A DNA stretch of 52,828 bases from Gemella haemolysans (GCF_028308085.1 NZ_JAQMFS010000070.1:1-52828), one strand, 5' to 3'; counted from the first letter of the stretch, positions 7,323 to 15,833 are shown. Notes: generated from the letters alone by a model not told the origin. Translations and numbers: made by a program.

Positions 7323-8978
7323 ATGAATTCATTTAAATATCTTAAGCCGAAGTTGTTTAGTGTGATGAAAAATTATACAAAGGAACAATGCTTAAAAGAT
7401 ATAATTGCTGGTTTAATAGTAGCTGTTATAGCATTACCTTTGTCGATTGCTTTGGCGATAGCATCTGGAGTGAATCCGGAACAAGGTCTTTATACTGCGA
7501 TTATAGCAGGTTTTTTTATTTCGTTTTTAGGTGGGAGTAGGGTTCAGATTGGTGGACCTACGGCTGCTTTTGTCGTTATTATTTATGGGATAATAGCTGA
7601 ACATGGAATTGCAGGATTAACTGTTGCTACACTTATGGCAGGAGTTATGTTAATTCTAATGGGGTTGTTTCACTTTGGTGACTTAATTAAATTTATTCCG
7701 AAAACTATCACCATCGGTTTTACACTAGGGATCGCTATGGGAATAGTAGTTGGTCAGGTGAAAGATTTTCTAGGGTTAAGTATGGGAGCAGTTCCTGCAG
7801 AGTTCATTGGAAAATTAGTAGCGTATGGACAAAATATAAAAAGTATTAGCTTTGTTACTTTGGGTATAGGTGTACTTGCTATATTAATCCAAGTATTTTG
7901 GCCAAAAGTATCTAAGAAAATACCAGGATCTTTAATTGCAATACTAGTTACAACATTTTTAGTAGCTATTTTTAAATTGCCAGTTAAAACTATTGGTGAT
8001 CTATATACGATTAAAGCAGGGCTTCCTAGCTTTACAATGCCGTCAATTTCATTTTCTCTAATAAGAGAGATGATTTTACCAGCATTTACTATTGCAATAT
8101 TAGCAGCTATAGAATCACTGTTATCAGCTGTAGTATCTGATGGTATGACAGGAAGTAAGCATAAATCTAATGCTGAGTTAGTAGCTCAAGGTGTAGGAAA
8201 CTTTATGTCCGCACTTTTTGGAGGAATACCTGCAACAGGTGCAATTGCGAGAACGGCAGCTAATGTGAAAAATGGTGGGAGAACACCAGTAGCTGGAATG
8301 GTACACGCATTTACTTTATTATTAATACTATTATTTTTAATGCCATATGCATCGTATATACCTATGAGTTGTTTAGCGGCAATATTGATAATTGTAGGTT
8401 ATAATATGAGTGGTTGGCGTATTTGTGTACGTATGGTAAAAACTGCACCGAAGAGTGATATTGCGGTATTAATTATTACTTTCTTATTAACGTTATTCTT
8501 CGACTTAGTTATTGCGATAGAGTTTGGTATGGTATTAGCAGCTTTCTTATTCTTAAAACGTATGTCAGATATTGCAGAAGTTCGACAATGGACTTATAAA
8601 GGTTCATCTGATGATGATAAGTTATCTGAGGAAGTTGATTTAAAATATGTCCCTGATAATACTATAGTTTATGAAATTTTTGGAGCGTTATTCTTCGGTG
8701 CAGCAAATGTGTTTACTAACTTTGAACATGGAGAAGGGAAAAATGTTTTAATTATAAGAATGCGTAATGTTCCAGCTATGGATATTTCGGGATTAGAAGT
8801 ACTTGAAGAAATATTGGAAACTTGTAAAAAACGTGGTCTAACTTTAATATTATCTCACGTAAATGAACAACCATATCATGTTATGGAAAAAGCAGGATTC
8901 GTAGAGAAAATTGGTGCTGAAAATATATGTGAGAATATCGATGCATCTTTAGAAAGAGCGGAGAAGTTAGGTAAATAA
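7323..8978 (+). CDS. SulP-family anion transporter with STAS domain
   Basis: A 551-residue inner-membrane transporter of the SLC26/SulP family, which carries sulfate, bicarbonate or other anions. The N-terminal hydrophobic domain (about residues 25-410) contains the family signatures ALPLSIALAIASGVNPEQGLY and GGSRVQIGGPTAAFVV. The C-terminal STAS domain (about 435-545) has the conserved RMRNVPAMDISGLEVL core. ATG at 7323 follows AGGAGGAG. It is a single-gene unit between a terminator and the sRNA-like pair. The substrate cannot be read from the sequence; bicarbonate or sulfate are both possible. Confidence 0.93.
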   Translation: MNSFKYLKPKLFSVMKNYTKEQCLKDIIAGLIVAVIALPLSIALAIASGVNPEQGLYTAIIAGFFISFLGGSRVQIGGPTAAFVVIIYGIIAEHGIAGLTVATLMAGVMLILMGLFHFGDLIKFIPKTITIGFTLGIAMGIVVGQVKDFLGLSMGAVPAEFIGKLVAYGQNIKSISFVTLGIGVLAILIQVFWPKVSKKIPGSLIAILVTTFLVAIFKLPVKTIGDLYTIKAGLPSFTMPSISFSLIREMILPAFTIAILAAIESLLSAVVSDGMTGSKHKSNAELVAQGVGNFMSALFGGIPATGAIARTAANVKNGGRTPVAGMVHAFTLLLILLFLMPYASYIPMSCLAAILIIVGYNMSGWRICVRMVKTAPKSDIAVLIITFLLTLFFDLVIAIEFGMVLAAFLFLKRMSDIAEVRQWTYKGSSDDDKLSEEVDLKYVPDNTIVYEIFGALFFGAANVFTNFEHGEGKNVLIIRMRNVPAMDISGLEVLEEILETCKKRGLTLILSHVNEQPYHVMEKAGFVEKIGAENICENIDASLERAEKLGK

Positions 8979-8992
8979 TAGATTTAAGTAAG

Positions 8993-9111
8993 TTTTAATT
9001 ATAGTCTAAAGTTCATATAAGGTATATCAGATATAATATAAATATAACAAAACTTAATAATATTTTTTTTCATAATATATGGCTCATCGAAAGATGGGCC
9101 TTTCTCCATTT
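8993..9111 (+). ncRNA. sRNA-like element A of a tandem pair
   Basis: An element of about 118 bases with a second copy at 9208. Shared parts in order: TTTTAATTATAGTCTAAAG and TTCA, a perfect TATAAT (9032-9037), AACAAAACTTAATAATA, a T run, CATAATATATGG, then a hairpin and the tail CCTTTCTCCATTT. The hairpin here is GGCTCATC-GAAA-GATGGGCC (9081-9100). The upstream conservation looks like a regulated promoter; the transcript would be about 60-70 bases. No conserved peptide is encoded. It starts 15 bases after the SulP gene, so the hairpin might also serve as that gene's terminator. Transcription is inferred. Confidence 0.5.
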
Positions 9112-9207
9112 CAGGAATAGTTTTTAGTTTTTAATCAGTATAATATATTCTTTATCTAAGTATTGTATTTTAAAATAACTTTTCAAAATTTTTCAACTTT
9201 AATTTCA

Positions 9208-9332
9208 TTTTAATTATAGTCTAAAGTTCACGTAAGGTAAGTAGGATATAATATAAACATAACAAAACTTAATAATATTTTTTTTCATAATATATGGGAC
9301 TGATTATTTTATCAGTCCCTTTCTCCATTTTA
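9208..9332 (+). ncRNA. sRNA-like element B of a tandem pair
   Basis: Second copy of the element at 8993, with TATAAT at 9247-9252 and the same flanking blocks. Its hairpin is GGGACTGAT-TATTTT-ATCAGTCCC (9296-9319): different sequence from copy A but again fully paired, followed by the same TTTCTCCATTT tail. Conservation of structure rather than sequence in the stem argues for an RNA. The pyrimidine tail UUUCUCC could pair with Shine-Dalgarno sequences; that is inference. Confidence 0.5.
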
Positions 9333-9400
9333 CATGGTATATGTGGGTAATTTTTTGTACAGGCAATGTAATATAATAAACTTAAATGGAGGTGGATATT

Positions 9401-9784
9401 ATGAATTTAGAAATTATTTTTGAAGTATTTTCGATGATATTCTGTATTTTTTACTTGATAGTATTTGGAATATCTAGAGAGATGATAAAAAAAGAGAAAA
9501 TACTTTTAACAAAGTTATCGGATGAAGAAATAGAGCATTTTAGTACTAAGAAGACAAACACGAAAATATTCTGGATGGTAAATCTAGGGACAGCTATTCT
9601 GTGTTGTATCTATCTATGTATCTCAATTATAAATAAAGGACTATTGATAGGAGTCTTTGGAGAAACATTAAATAAAGTAATAAATTCTATTATTATTGTT
9701 ATTATTTTATTACCATATTTATTGGAACGTATCAATGTTATTCGTCGCTATAACAAGATAAAACAAAGGATAGAGAACAAATAG
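9401..9784 (+). CDS. Small membrane protein, unknown function
   Basis: About 127 residues. The start at 9401 is chosen over the in-frame ATG at 9386 because GGAGGTGG (9388-9395) sits correctly before it and would otherwise lie inside the gene. Three hydrophobic segments are seen (about residues 4-22, 58-78 and 94-112) separated by charged loops (EMIKKEKILLTKLSDEE), ending in a basic tail (RRYNKIKQRIENK). I recognise no family. It lies between the sRNA-like pair and a terminator-like hairpin (9823-9853), apparently as its own unit. Confidence 0.7.
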   Translation: MNLEIIFEVFSMIFCIFYLIVFGISREMIKKEKILLTKLSDEEIEHFSTKKTNTKIFWMVNLGTAILCCIYLCISIINKGLLIGVFGETLNKVINSIIIVIILLPYLLERINVIRRYNKIKQRIENK

Positions 9785-9822
9785 GCGTTAATATTTTTAA
9801 ATATGAATTTAATAAATTTTTA

Positions 9823-9858
9823 AGACAATTGGTAAAATATTTATCGATTGTCTATTTT
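9823..9858 (+). terminator. Terminator-like hairpin after the small membrane protein
   Basis: AGACAAT (9823-9829) and ATTGTCT (9847-9853) followed by ATTTT; a weak stem with a 17-base loop. Confidence 0.4.
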
Positions 9859-9874
9859 CATTAAAACTAAATTA

Positions 9875-9942
9875 TTGACAATTGTAAACTATAGAGTTAG
9901 AATGAACTCATTAGTATTTAAAAAATTACTAATGAGTTTTTT
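9875..9942 (+). promoter_or_regulatory. Consensus promoter fused to a terminator hairpin
   Basis: TTGACA (9875-9880), exactly 17 bases, TAGAAT (9898-9903): one of the best promoters in the window. It runs at once into a perfect inverted repeat AACTCATTAGTA (9905-9916) / TACTAATGAGTT (9927-9938) and a T run. The predicted start (about 9910) falls inside the left arm. GACAATTG overlaps the -35 and also occurs at 9824-9831. The purpose is unclear; it may be a decoy, a tiny RNA, or a remnant. The rest of 9785-10112 shows nothing else clear. Confidence 0.4.
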
Positions 9943-10112
9943 AAAAAGATAATAGTCAAAAGATTTTACTGATTTGAAATTGCTTTTCATTGTTTATAAC
10001 AGTGAAGAATAAATGTAAAAACAAAAAACACCTTTGAAGTTTTAAGATGAAGAGCATGTCTATAGTATTGTTACTGATAATAATTGTGACTTTAGGTGGG
10101 GAGTGAAAATAA

Positions 10113-10571
10113 GTGAATAGTCTATTAAAATACTCAAGTATGTTTTCTAGAAAAAAATATGAAAACAACTCATTATATGAGTATTATGCTAGAAAAAATG
10201 GTTTGCAAGGTAAATCGCTATTAATATTAACCTGTCTTTATTATACAAAGGATGGGATAACGCAAAATACTATTTGTGAAAAAACGTATTCTACGAAACA
10301 AGTAGTTAGTGCAGCAATGAAGACTTTTAAGGAAAAAGGCTATATTTATTTTGGGGAACAAGAAAAAGATAAGCGAGAGAAAATAGTTAGACTTACAGAA
10401 AAAGGTTACTTATATGCATCAAAAATTTTGGATCCTCTTAGAGAGGCTGAAGAGAAAGCAATAGGTCAACTTTCAAGTGAACAACAAAAACTATTTATAG
10501 AATACTATACAATCTTTAACGATAACATGAAGAAAAGTATTGAGAAACTAGTATTGGAAGGAGAAATATAA
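10113..10571 (+). CDS. MarR-family transcriptional regulator
   Basis: 152 residues with the MarR winged helix-turn-helix: recognition-helix region YSTKQVVSAAMKTFKEKGYI (about residues 62-81) and the wing EKDKREK with its conserved D-x-R (about 89-91), then RLTEKG and a C-terminal dimerisation helix. Such proteins are usually repressors released by small ligands or thiol oxidation. GTG at 10113 follows GGTGGGGAG. The gene sits 2 bases before the ABC transporter ATPase, so it probably controls this operon; the ligand may be the transported solute or oxidative stress. Confidence 0.9.
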   Translation: MNSLLKYSSMFSRKKYENNSLYEYYARKNGLQGKSLLILTCLYYTKDGITQNTICEKTYSTKQVVSAAMKTFKEKGYIYFGEQEKDKREKIVRLTEKGYLYASKILDPLREAEEKAIGQLSSEQQKLFIEYYTIFNDNMKKSIEKLVLEGEI

Positions 10572-10573
10572 AA

Positions 10574-11302
10574 ATGATTAAATATAACAATGTTTCATTA
10601 TGCTGTTCCACAAATGGTTTAATACTTGATGGATTAAGTTTTGACATACAAGAAGGAGAATTTTTTGTTCTTGTAGGACCGAGTGGAAGTGGAAAAACAA
10701 CAACTTTAAAGTTAATAAATAGATTGATAGAACAAACTGACGGTGATATTTATTTTGAAGATAAGAGGTTGAAAGATTATGATTTAAGGGAATTAAGACT
10801 TAAAACAGGCTATGTTCTTCAACAAATCGCACTATTTCCGAATCTTACGGTTGCAGAAAATATTGCGCTAATTCCAGAAATGAAAAACTTTGATAAGAAA
10901 GAAATTAAAGAAAAGACTGAGGATCTACTGAAAAAAGTAGGATTAGATCCAAAACATTATATGAATCGTCTTCCTAAGGAACTTTCTGGAGGAGAAAAAC
11001 AACGTGTAGGAATACTACGTGCAATTATCGCTAATCCTAAAATTTTACTGATGGATGAACCATTTTCAGCACTAGATCCGCTTAGTAAAGTTCAGTTACA
11101 GGATTTAATTAAAACTTTGCACAATGAATATAAAATGACAACAGTTTTTGTAACTCACGATATGGATGAAGCGATGAAACTTGCTGATAGAATTTGTGTT
11201 TTAAAAGAAGGTAAAGTAGTTCAAATTGCTACACCAGAAGTATTAAAAGAAAACCCTGCGGATGACTTTGTTCGCGAATTTTTTGCAAGGGGGAATAAAT
11301 AA
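10574..11302 (+). CDS. egtUA: ABC transporter ATPase, EgtUA/OpuCA type
   Basis: 242 residues. Walker [10 protein letters not shown] (35-43), ABC signature LSGGEKQR (about 137-144), Walker B ILLMDEP and the H-loop VTHDMDEA. It belongs to the osmoprotectant/quaternary-amine importer ATPases but ends after the nucleotide-binding domain, lacking the tandem CBS domains of OpuCA-type osmosensing ATPases. This short form is what is known for EgtUA of Streptococcus pneumoniae. It overlaps the next gene by one base (TAATG). Energises the fused permease/receptor downstream. Confidence 0.9.
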   Translation: MIKYNNVSLCCSTNGLILDGLSFDIQEGEFFVLVGPSGSGKTTTLKLINRLIEQTDGDIYFEDKRLKDYDLRELRLKTGYVLQQIALFPNLTVAENIALIPEMKNFDKKEIKEKTEDLLKKVGLDPKHYMNRLPKELSGGEKQRVGILRAIIANPKILLMDEPFSALDPLSKVQLQDLIKTLHNEYKMTTVFVTHDMDEAMKLADRICVLKEGKVVQIATPEVLKENPADDFVREFFARGNK

Positions 11303-12816
11303 TGAATTTAGTAAGTACATTTTTAGAAAGAAAAAGTGATTGGATAACTGGTTTATATGAACATCTTCAAATTTCATTATTATCACTTATTATTGCAATT
11401 TTTATAGCAGTTCCGTTAGGAATAATTATATCAGGTAATAAGAAGACAAGTGAATGGTTTTTACAAATTACGGGTATCTTCCAAACTATTCCTTCTCTTG
11501 CATTACTTGGGTTATTCATTCCATTTATGGGGATTGGTACATTACCAGCAGTCGTTGCATTGGTAATTTATGCAATATTCCCAATACTACAAAGTACGAT
11601 TACTGGATTATCGGAGATTGATCCATCATTAGAAGAAGCAGCAACAGCCTTTGGTATGACAAAACTAGAGAAGTTGAAAAAATTTAAACTTGCACTTGCT
11701 ATGCCAATACTTATGAGTGGTGTGAGAACAGCGAGTATTATGATAATTGGTACAGCAACTCTTGCCGCTTTAATAGGAGCAGGAGGATTAGGTTCATTTA
11801 TTTTATTAGGAATAGATAGAAATAATTCAGCGTTAATTCTAATTGGTGCTATTTCATCTGCAATACTAGCAATTCTATTTGGATTATTAATTAAGTTTTT
11901 ACAAGATAAAAAACCAAAAACTATTTTAGCATCATTACTTGCGGCTGTAGTAGCTTTAACTATTAGCTTCTTCCCAATTGGAAAAATGTCTAATGATAAA
12001 CTAATAATAGCTGGTAAAATAGGAGCAGAACCTGAGATATTAATAAATATGTATAAACTTTTAATAGAAGATGAGACAAATATTGATGTTGAAGTTAAAC
12101 CTAATTTTGGTAAAACAAGCTTCTTATATGAGGCGTTAAAAGGTAAAAGTATTGATATTTATCCAGAATTCACAGGTACAGTTACTACAACATTATTAAA
12201 AACACCTCAGACTGTTGCTTCTAATGATCCTGATGAGGTTTATGAAGTTGCTAAAAATAAAATTTTTGAACAAGATAATCTTGTGTACCTTAAACCTACA
12301 AAATTCCAGGATACTTATGCTTTAGCCGTAACAGAAGATTTTGCAAATAAAAATAAATTAAATAATATTTCAGATATAAAATTAGTAGAAAATTCTTCAA
12401 AAGTTGGATTCTCATTGGAATTCAATGATAGAGAAGATGGTGGTATAGGACTTAAAAATCTTTATCACTTGAATCTTAATGTTAAAACTATGGAAATAGC
12501 GTTAAAATATCAAGCTATTTCGAATGGTGATGTAAATATTATCGATGTATTCTCAACGGATAGTAAAATAATAACTAATAAGCTTAAATTATTAAATGAC
12601 GATAGACATTTATTCCCACCATATCAAGGGGCACCGTTATTAAGAGAAGAGACATTGAAAAAACATCCTGAACTTGAAAAAATCTTAAATAAACTTGCTG
12701 GAAAAATAACAGAAAAAGAAATGACTGAAATGAACTATAAAGTAGATATTGAAGGTAAACCTGCTTATGATGTAGCAAAAGAATATCTACAAAAAGAAGG
12801 ATTAATTAAAAAATAA
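11302..12816 (+). CDS. egtUBC: Fused permease and solute-binding protein, EgtU-like (ergothioneine) importer
   Basis: 504 residues. The N-terminal half (about 1-215) is an OpuCB-type permease with the EAA motif around [18 protein letters not shown]. The C-terminal half (about 230-504) is an OpuCC-fold binding domain displayed outside the cell. The stretches [44 protein letters not shown] and [10 protein letters not shown] closely resemble, as I recall it, the pneumococcal EgtU receptor that binds ergothioneine, and differ from choline/betaine receptors, which open with a T-E-Q motif. MarR-ATPase-fusion order also fits. I did not align the sequences; an osmoprotectant importer remains the alternative. 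Confidence 0.8.
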   Translation: MNLVSTFLERKSDWITGLYEHLQISLLSLIIAIFIAVPLGIIISGNKKTSEWFLQITGIFQTIPSLALLGLFIPFMGIGTLPAVVALVIYAIFPILQSTITGLSEIDPSLEEAATAFGMTKLEKLKKFKLALAMPILMSGVRTASIMIIGTATLAALIGAGGLGSFILLGIDRNNSALILIGAISSAILAILFGLLIKFLQDKKPKTILASLLAAVVALTISFFPIGKMSNDKLIIAGKIGAEPEILINMYKLLIEDETNIDVEVKPNFGKTSFLYEALKGKSIDIYPEFTGTVTTTLLKTPQTVASNDPDEVYEVAKNKIFEQDNLVYLKPTKFQDTYALAVTEDFANKNKLNNISDIKLVENSSKVGFSLEFNDREDGGIGLKNLYHLNLNVKTMEIALKYQAISNGDVNIIDVFSTDSKIITNKLKLLNDDRHLFPPYQGAPLLREETLKKHPELEKILNKLAGKITEKEMTEMNYKVDIEGKPAYDVAKEYLQKEGLIKK

Positions 12817-12844
12817 CGTAGTATCTTAGTTTAAAATAAAAATT

Positions 12845-12873
12845 CTCAAGCCTTACGGTTTGAGGATTTTTTT
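12845..12873 (+). terminator. Terminator after the EgtU-like operon
   Basis: CTCAAGCC-TTAC-GGTTTGAG (12845-12864) followed by GATTTTTTT. Its T run is also the start of the 43-bp direct repeat found again at 14958. Confidence 0.9.
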
Positions 12874-12912
12874 CTTTCTAACATTTCTTTTTTATGTGAT
12901 TTTTGAAAAAAT

Positions 12913-13277
12913 CATATTAGTAGATAAACTTAAAAACATAAGAAAATTCTTAAAGTAATCACTCGTGGGTTTTCTTCTGATGTTTAACTCTTTATTTTTC
13001 CATTGATATGATAAGGTTTTTTAATATTTTGTTATAGTGTTGTTAAGAATTAATGTTAAGATATTGAATTATTTTTTTACCCTCCAAGACTTCATTCTTG
13101 ATTTTTTTTATATTTAATTGTATTATGGAATAATATGCTATTAAGAAAACTTTATTCTTCAAGTGACAATTTTTTTGAAAAAAATAATTGATATTGTAAA
13201 TTTTTATCGTGCTAATTACAGTAATAGAATTATATGGTAAGGTAGTAGATGGATATTGAAAAGATAAGAAAACAAGA
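12913..13277. other. Non-coding AT-rich stretch
   Basis: No gene is supported. An imperfect inverted repeat (AAACATAAGAAAA near 12932 against TTTTCTTCTGATGTTT near 12973) is seen, and a possible promoter TTGTAA-17-TACAGT near 13194-13222 in the plus direction. The only short frame with a start here (ATG 13250, 11 residues) looks accidental. Confidence 0.4.
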
Positions 13278-13454
13278 GGGAGGCTGACTCAAAAGTCCTA
13301 AATTTTTAAAAAAGTGTATATGATAATTCATAGACGCAGTGGTTTATTGATATCTAAATTTGCTTTATGAAAGCTTTTTAGATATCTAATAAACTGTGCG
13401 GGGGTGACTCGACAAAATCGATTTCTTCGAAATCACGATTTTTGAGTCACTCCC
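13278..13454. mobile_element. MITE-like inverted-repeat element
   Basis: About 177 bases bounded by imperfect terminal inverted repeats: left end GGGAGGCTGACTCAAAAGTC, right end (reverse complement) GGGAGTGACTCAAAAATCG. Inside are a strong hairpin GTTTATTGATATCTAAA (13342-13358) / TTTTAGATATCTAATAAAC (13376-13394), and a long 3' hairpin (13401-13454) with GTGACTC and GAGTCAC arms around AAATCGATTTC. No open reading frame. It resembles in style the GGGAGTGGGAC repeats of staphylococci. No target duplication is clear. Confidence 0.55.
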
Positions 13455-13503
13455 ATAATAAAAAATATTTATAAATAGTATATAGCAAGAAAGGTAGGTC
13501 AAA

Positions 13504-14805
13504 ATGAAAAATGAATCATTAAGAATAGCACTAGCTTATGTCGGTGTGATAGTTGGAGCAGGTTTATCATCTGGGCAGGATATTCTACAATACTTTTTAA
13601 GCTTTGGTAGAATTGGATTGATAGGTGTTGTAGTTTTAGGAATCTTGAATATGGTTTTTGGGAAAATTATATTAACATTAGGCTCTTATTATCAAGCTAA
13701 TAATCACCAAGAAGTTTTTGGAGAAATAACTACACCAATTTTAAATAAAATAATAGACTGGACTTTAATAATTTCTAATTTTGTTATAGGTTTTGTCATG
13801 ATAGCTGGAGCTGGAGCGAATTTAAAGCAACAATTTGGAATACCGAATTGGGCTGGAGCGCTTCTTTGTGCGGTTATGATAGTAATTGTAGCATTTTTGG
13901 ATTTTGAGAAGATAACTAGTATTTTAGGGGTTTTCACTCCGATAGTGTTTGTATTGATATTGTTAATAACAGTTTATACATTTGTAGGAAAGAGTTATGA
14001 TTATGGTATGTTGGATGAAGTTTCTAAGACTATTCCATCTCCAATGCCGAATATTTGGGTATCTGTAATTAACTATTTCTCTCTTTGCGTGTTAACTGGT
14101 GTGTCTATGGCATTTGTTCTAGGTGGCTCAGTCGTAAGAATAGGTGTTGCTAAAAAAGGTGGAGCTCTTGGTGGTATAATGGTAGGGGTTTTAATTCTGT
14201 TCGCAACAGCAACTCTTTTTGCTAATAGTGCCGATATAATAGATGCTGAAATACCGATATTAAAAATTGTAAAGGATATTAATCCGTGGTTGGCTGTTTT
14301 TTATGCATTAGTTATTTTTGCTTTAATATTTAATACTGCTTTTAGTTTGTTTTATGCAACAGCGAAACGTTTTTCTTCAAATGATGATAAGAAGTTGAAA
14401 ATTAATATAATTATAATAGTTGTTGTTGGATATCTATGTAGTTTTGCTGGGTTCAAAGATTTAATTTCTTATGCGTATCCCGCATTAGGATATATGGGTA
14501 TCGTATTATTATTTGTATTATTTTTATCATGGACAAGAAATCATCAAGATATAGTGAAGGAAACATTTTTACGTCGTAAAATGATAAGATTAGCAATAAA
14601 AAAACATGATGATAATAGACAATTTACTAAAAAAGATCAAGCTATCTTGGATAATTTAAGTAAAGATTCTGTTGTAGAAGGAGAATCTTTGAAAGCAGAT
14701 GTGAAGGAATATGCTAAAGAAATTGTCGATAGTGAAAATGATGTAAAGGAATTTGCGGATAAAGAATTAGAGCTAAGAAAGAAGGATCCTAAATATAAAC
14801 TTTAA
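13504..14805 (+). CDS. ykvI: YkvI-family membrane transporter
   Basis: 433 residues with about ten hydrophobic segments up to residue 345, opening ALAYVGVIVGAGLSSGQDIL, the unwound-helix glycine motif seen in this branch of the APC/neurotransmitter-symporter superfamily (YkvI of Bacillus subtilis). The family is little studied and the substrate is unknown. The C-terminal 85 residues are a hydrophilic, highly charged cytoplasmic tail (KEYAKEIVDSENDVKEFADK) that looks helical and is longer than needed for transport. ATG follows AAAGGTAGG. Single-gene unit with its own terminator, lying inside a repeat-bounded segment. Confidence 0.82.
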   Translation: MKNESLRIALAYVGVIVGAGLSSGQDILQYFLSFGRIGLIGVVVLGILNMVFGKIILTLGSYYQANNHQEVFGEITTPILNKIIDWTLIISNFVIGFVMIAGAGANLKQQFGIPNWAGALLCAVMIVIVAFLDFEKITSILGVFTPIVFVLILLITVYTFVGKSYDYGMLDEVSKTIPSPMPNIWVSVINYFSLCVLTGVSMAFVLGGSVVRIGVAKKGGALGGIMVGVLILFATATLFANSADIIDAEIPILKIVKDINPWLAVFYALVIFALIFNTAFSLFYATAKRFSSNDDKKLKINIIIIVVVGYLCSFAGFKDLISYAYPALGYMGIVLLFVLFLSWTRNHQDIVKETFLRRKMIRLAIKKHDDNRQFTKKDQAILDNLSKDSVVEGESLKADVKEYAKEIVDSENDVKEFADKELELRKKDPKYKL

Positions 14806-14812
14806 GAACATG

Positions 14813-14856
14813 AATTCTAGATAGATAAAAATATTTTTATTTATCTAGAATTTTTT
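14813..14856 (+). terminator. Terminator after ykvI
   Basis: AATTCTAGATA (14813-14823) pairs with TATCTAGAATT (14842-14852), followed by TTTT; the inner TAAAAATATTTTTA extends the stem. Confidence 0.85.
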
Positions 14857-14913
14857 GCGTTTAACTTTGCAATTTAGGTTTAGATATAAATTTAGAGTAA
14901 ATAAAAATGAAAT

Positions 14914-14962
14914 GGTTAACGAAACTGATTTTTTGTACTAGTTAGATTTCGTTAATCTTTTC
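14914..14962 (+). terminator. Second hairpin upstream of recX
   Basis: GGTTAACGAAA (14914-14924) pairs with TTTCGTTAATC (14947-14957) and is followed by TTTTCTTTC, the start of the 43-bp direct repeat. It has no gene directly upstream, so it may be a relic of the original terminator or a control element for recX. Confidence 0.45.
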
Positions 14963-15047
14963 TTTCTAACATTTTCTTTTTTATGTGATTTTTGATAAAA
15001 TTAAAGGTAAGAGTTTTTAGCGAGGAATGTAGAAAGTAGGTGTAAAT

Positions 15048-15833
15048 TTGCAAGTTACAAATATAACAAAGCTCAAAGTTAAGTATAAAATAGACTTGGA
15101 AAATGGTAAACATTTTTATGTTTCTGAAGATACGATTATTAAATATGGACTTATAAAAAAAATAGATTTATCAAAAGAGCAACTAAAAGAAATTATTGCT
15201 CACGAAAGTGTTGAGAGTGCTTATAGTAAGGCAGTACATTATTTACAATTTGGTCTAAGAACTAAGCAGGACATAAGAGAATACCTTCAGAAAAAAGAGA
15301 TTGCTAATAATGTTATTGATGAAGTAATTGAGAAGTTAATAGAAATTGGTTATCTGAATGATGATCATTATGTAGAAGCTGCTGTAACAGATTATTTTAA
15401 TCTAAATTTAAAGGGGCCATACTGGATACAAAGAAAATTATTAGAAAAAGGCTTAGATAAAGATGTTATAGATGAAAATATTGCCAAGATTTGTACAGAA
15501 GAAGCAATGATAGAAATGCTTTATAAAATTATTGAACGTGAGTATAAAGTAAGAAGAGAAACGAAAAACAAAAAAGTTCAAAAAATAACACAAAAACTTT
15601 ATACAAATGGCTTTACATCTGATATAATAAGAAAGGTGTTTGACATATTTTTCGAAGACTATGAAGATGAAAATGAAGACGAAATATTAGATGAGCATTT
15701 TAGAAGGGCTTATCAAAGTTATAGTCGCAGATATGAAGGATATGCATTTAAACAAAAGCTGATTGAAAAGCTAATAAGGGATGGTTTTTCGTATTATACA
15801 GCTAAAGACTACGTAGAAAAACAAGATTTGTAA
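15048..15833 (+). CDS. recX: Regulatory protein RecX
   Basis: 261 residues; binds RecA filaments and limits recombination. The N-terminus (ITKLKVKYKIDLENGKHFYV then SEDTIIKYGL) and three-helix repeats (YLQFGLRTKQDIREYLQKK; LIEIGYLND; GPYWIQRKLLEKG; LIRDGFSYYTAKDYV) match the family, with the extended length seen in low-GC Gram-positives. TTG at 15048 is the only start that gives the complete conserved N-terminus, preceded by AAAGTAGGTG. Followed after 12 bases by lepA. Confidence 0.93.
   Translation: MQVTNITKLKVKYKIDLENGKHFYVSEDTIIKYGLIKKIDLSKEQLKEIIAHESVESAYSKAVHYLQFGLRTKQDIREYLQKKEIANNVIDEVIEKLIEIGYLNDDHYVEAAVTDYFNLNLKGPYWIQRKLLEKGLDKDVIDENIAKICTEEAMIEMLYKIIEREYKVRRETKNKKVQKITQKLYTNGFTSDIIRKVFDIFFEDYEDENEDEILDEHFRRAYQSYSRRYEGYAFKQKLIEKLIRDGFSYYTAKDYVEKQDL

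Larger units (their letters stand above)
12871..15001. repeat. 43-bp direct repeats flanking the ykvI segment
   Basis: TTTCTTTCTAACATTTCTTT... at 12871-12912 recurs at 14958-15001 with a one-base length change in a T run and one substitution (GAAAAAAT versus GATAAAAT). The second copy directly precedes recX and may supply its promoter (TAAAAT). Both copies begin at the T run of a terminator-like hairpin. The 2.1-kb interval holds the MITE-like element and ykvI. This suggests the interval was inserted, duplicating the sequence that once linked the EgtU operon to recX. Confidence 0.6.

Noticed and set aside
9078-9120. Mini-ORFs starting in the ATATGG of the sRNA-like elements
   Set aside because: The two copies encode unrelated short peptides and the ATG sits at the base of the hairpin without a ribosome binding site; RNA structure is the conserved property.
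10574-12816. Standard OpuC glycine betaine/choline transporter
   Set aside because: Not excluded, but the missing CBS domains and the receptor motifs favour the EgtU type; kept as the alternative.
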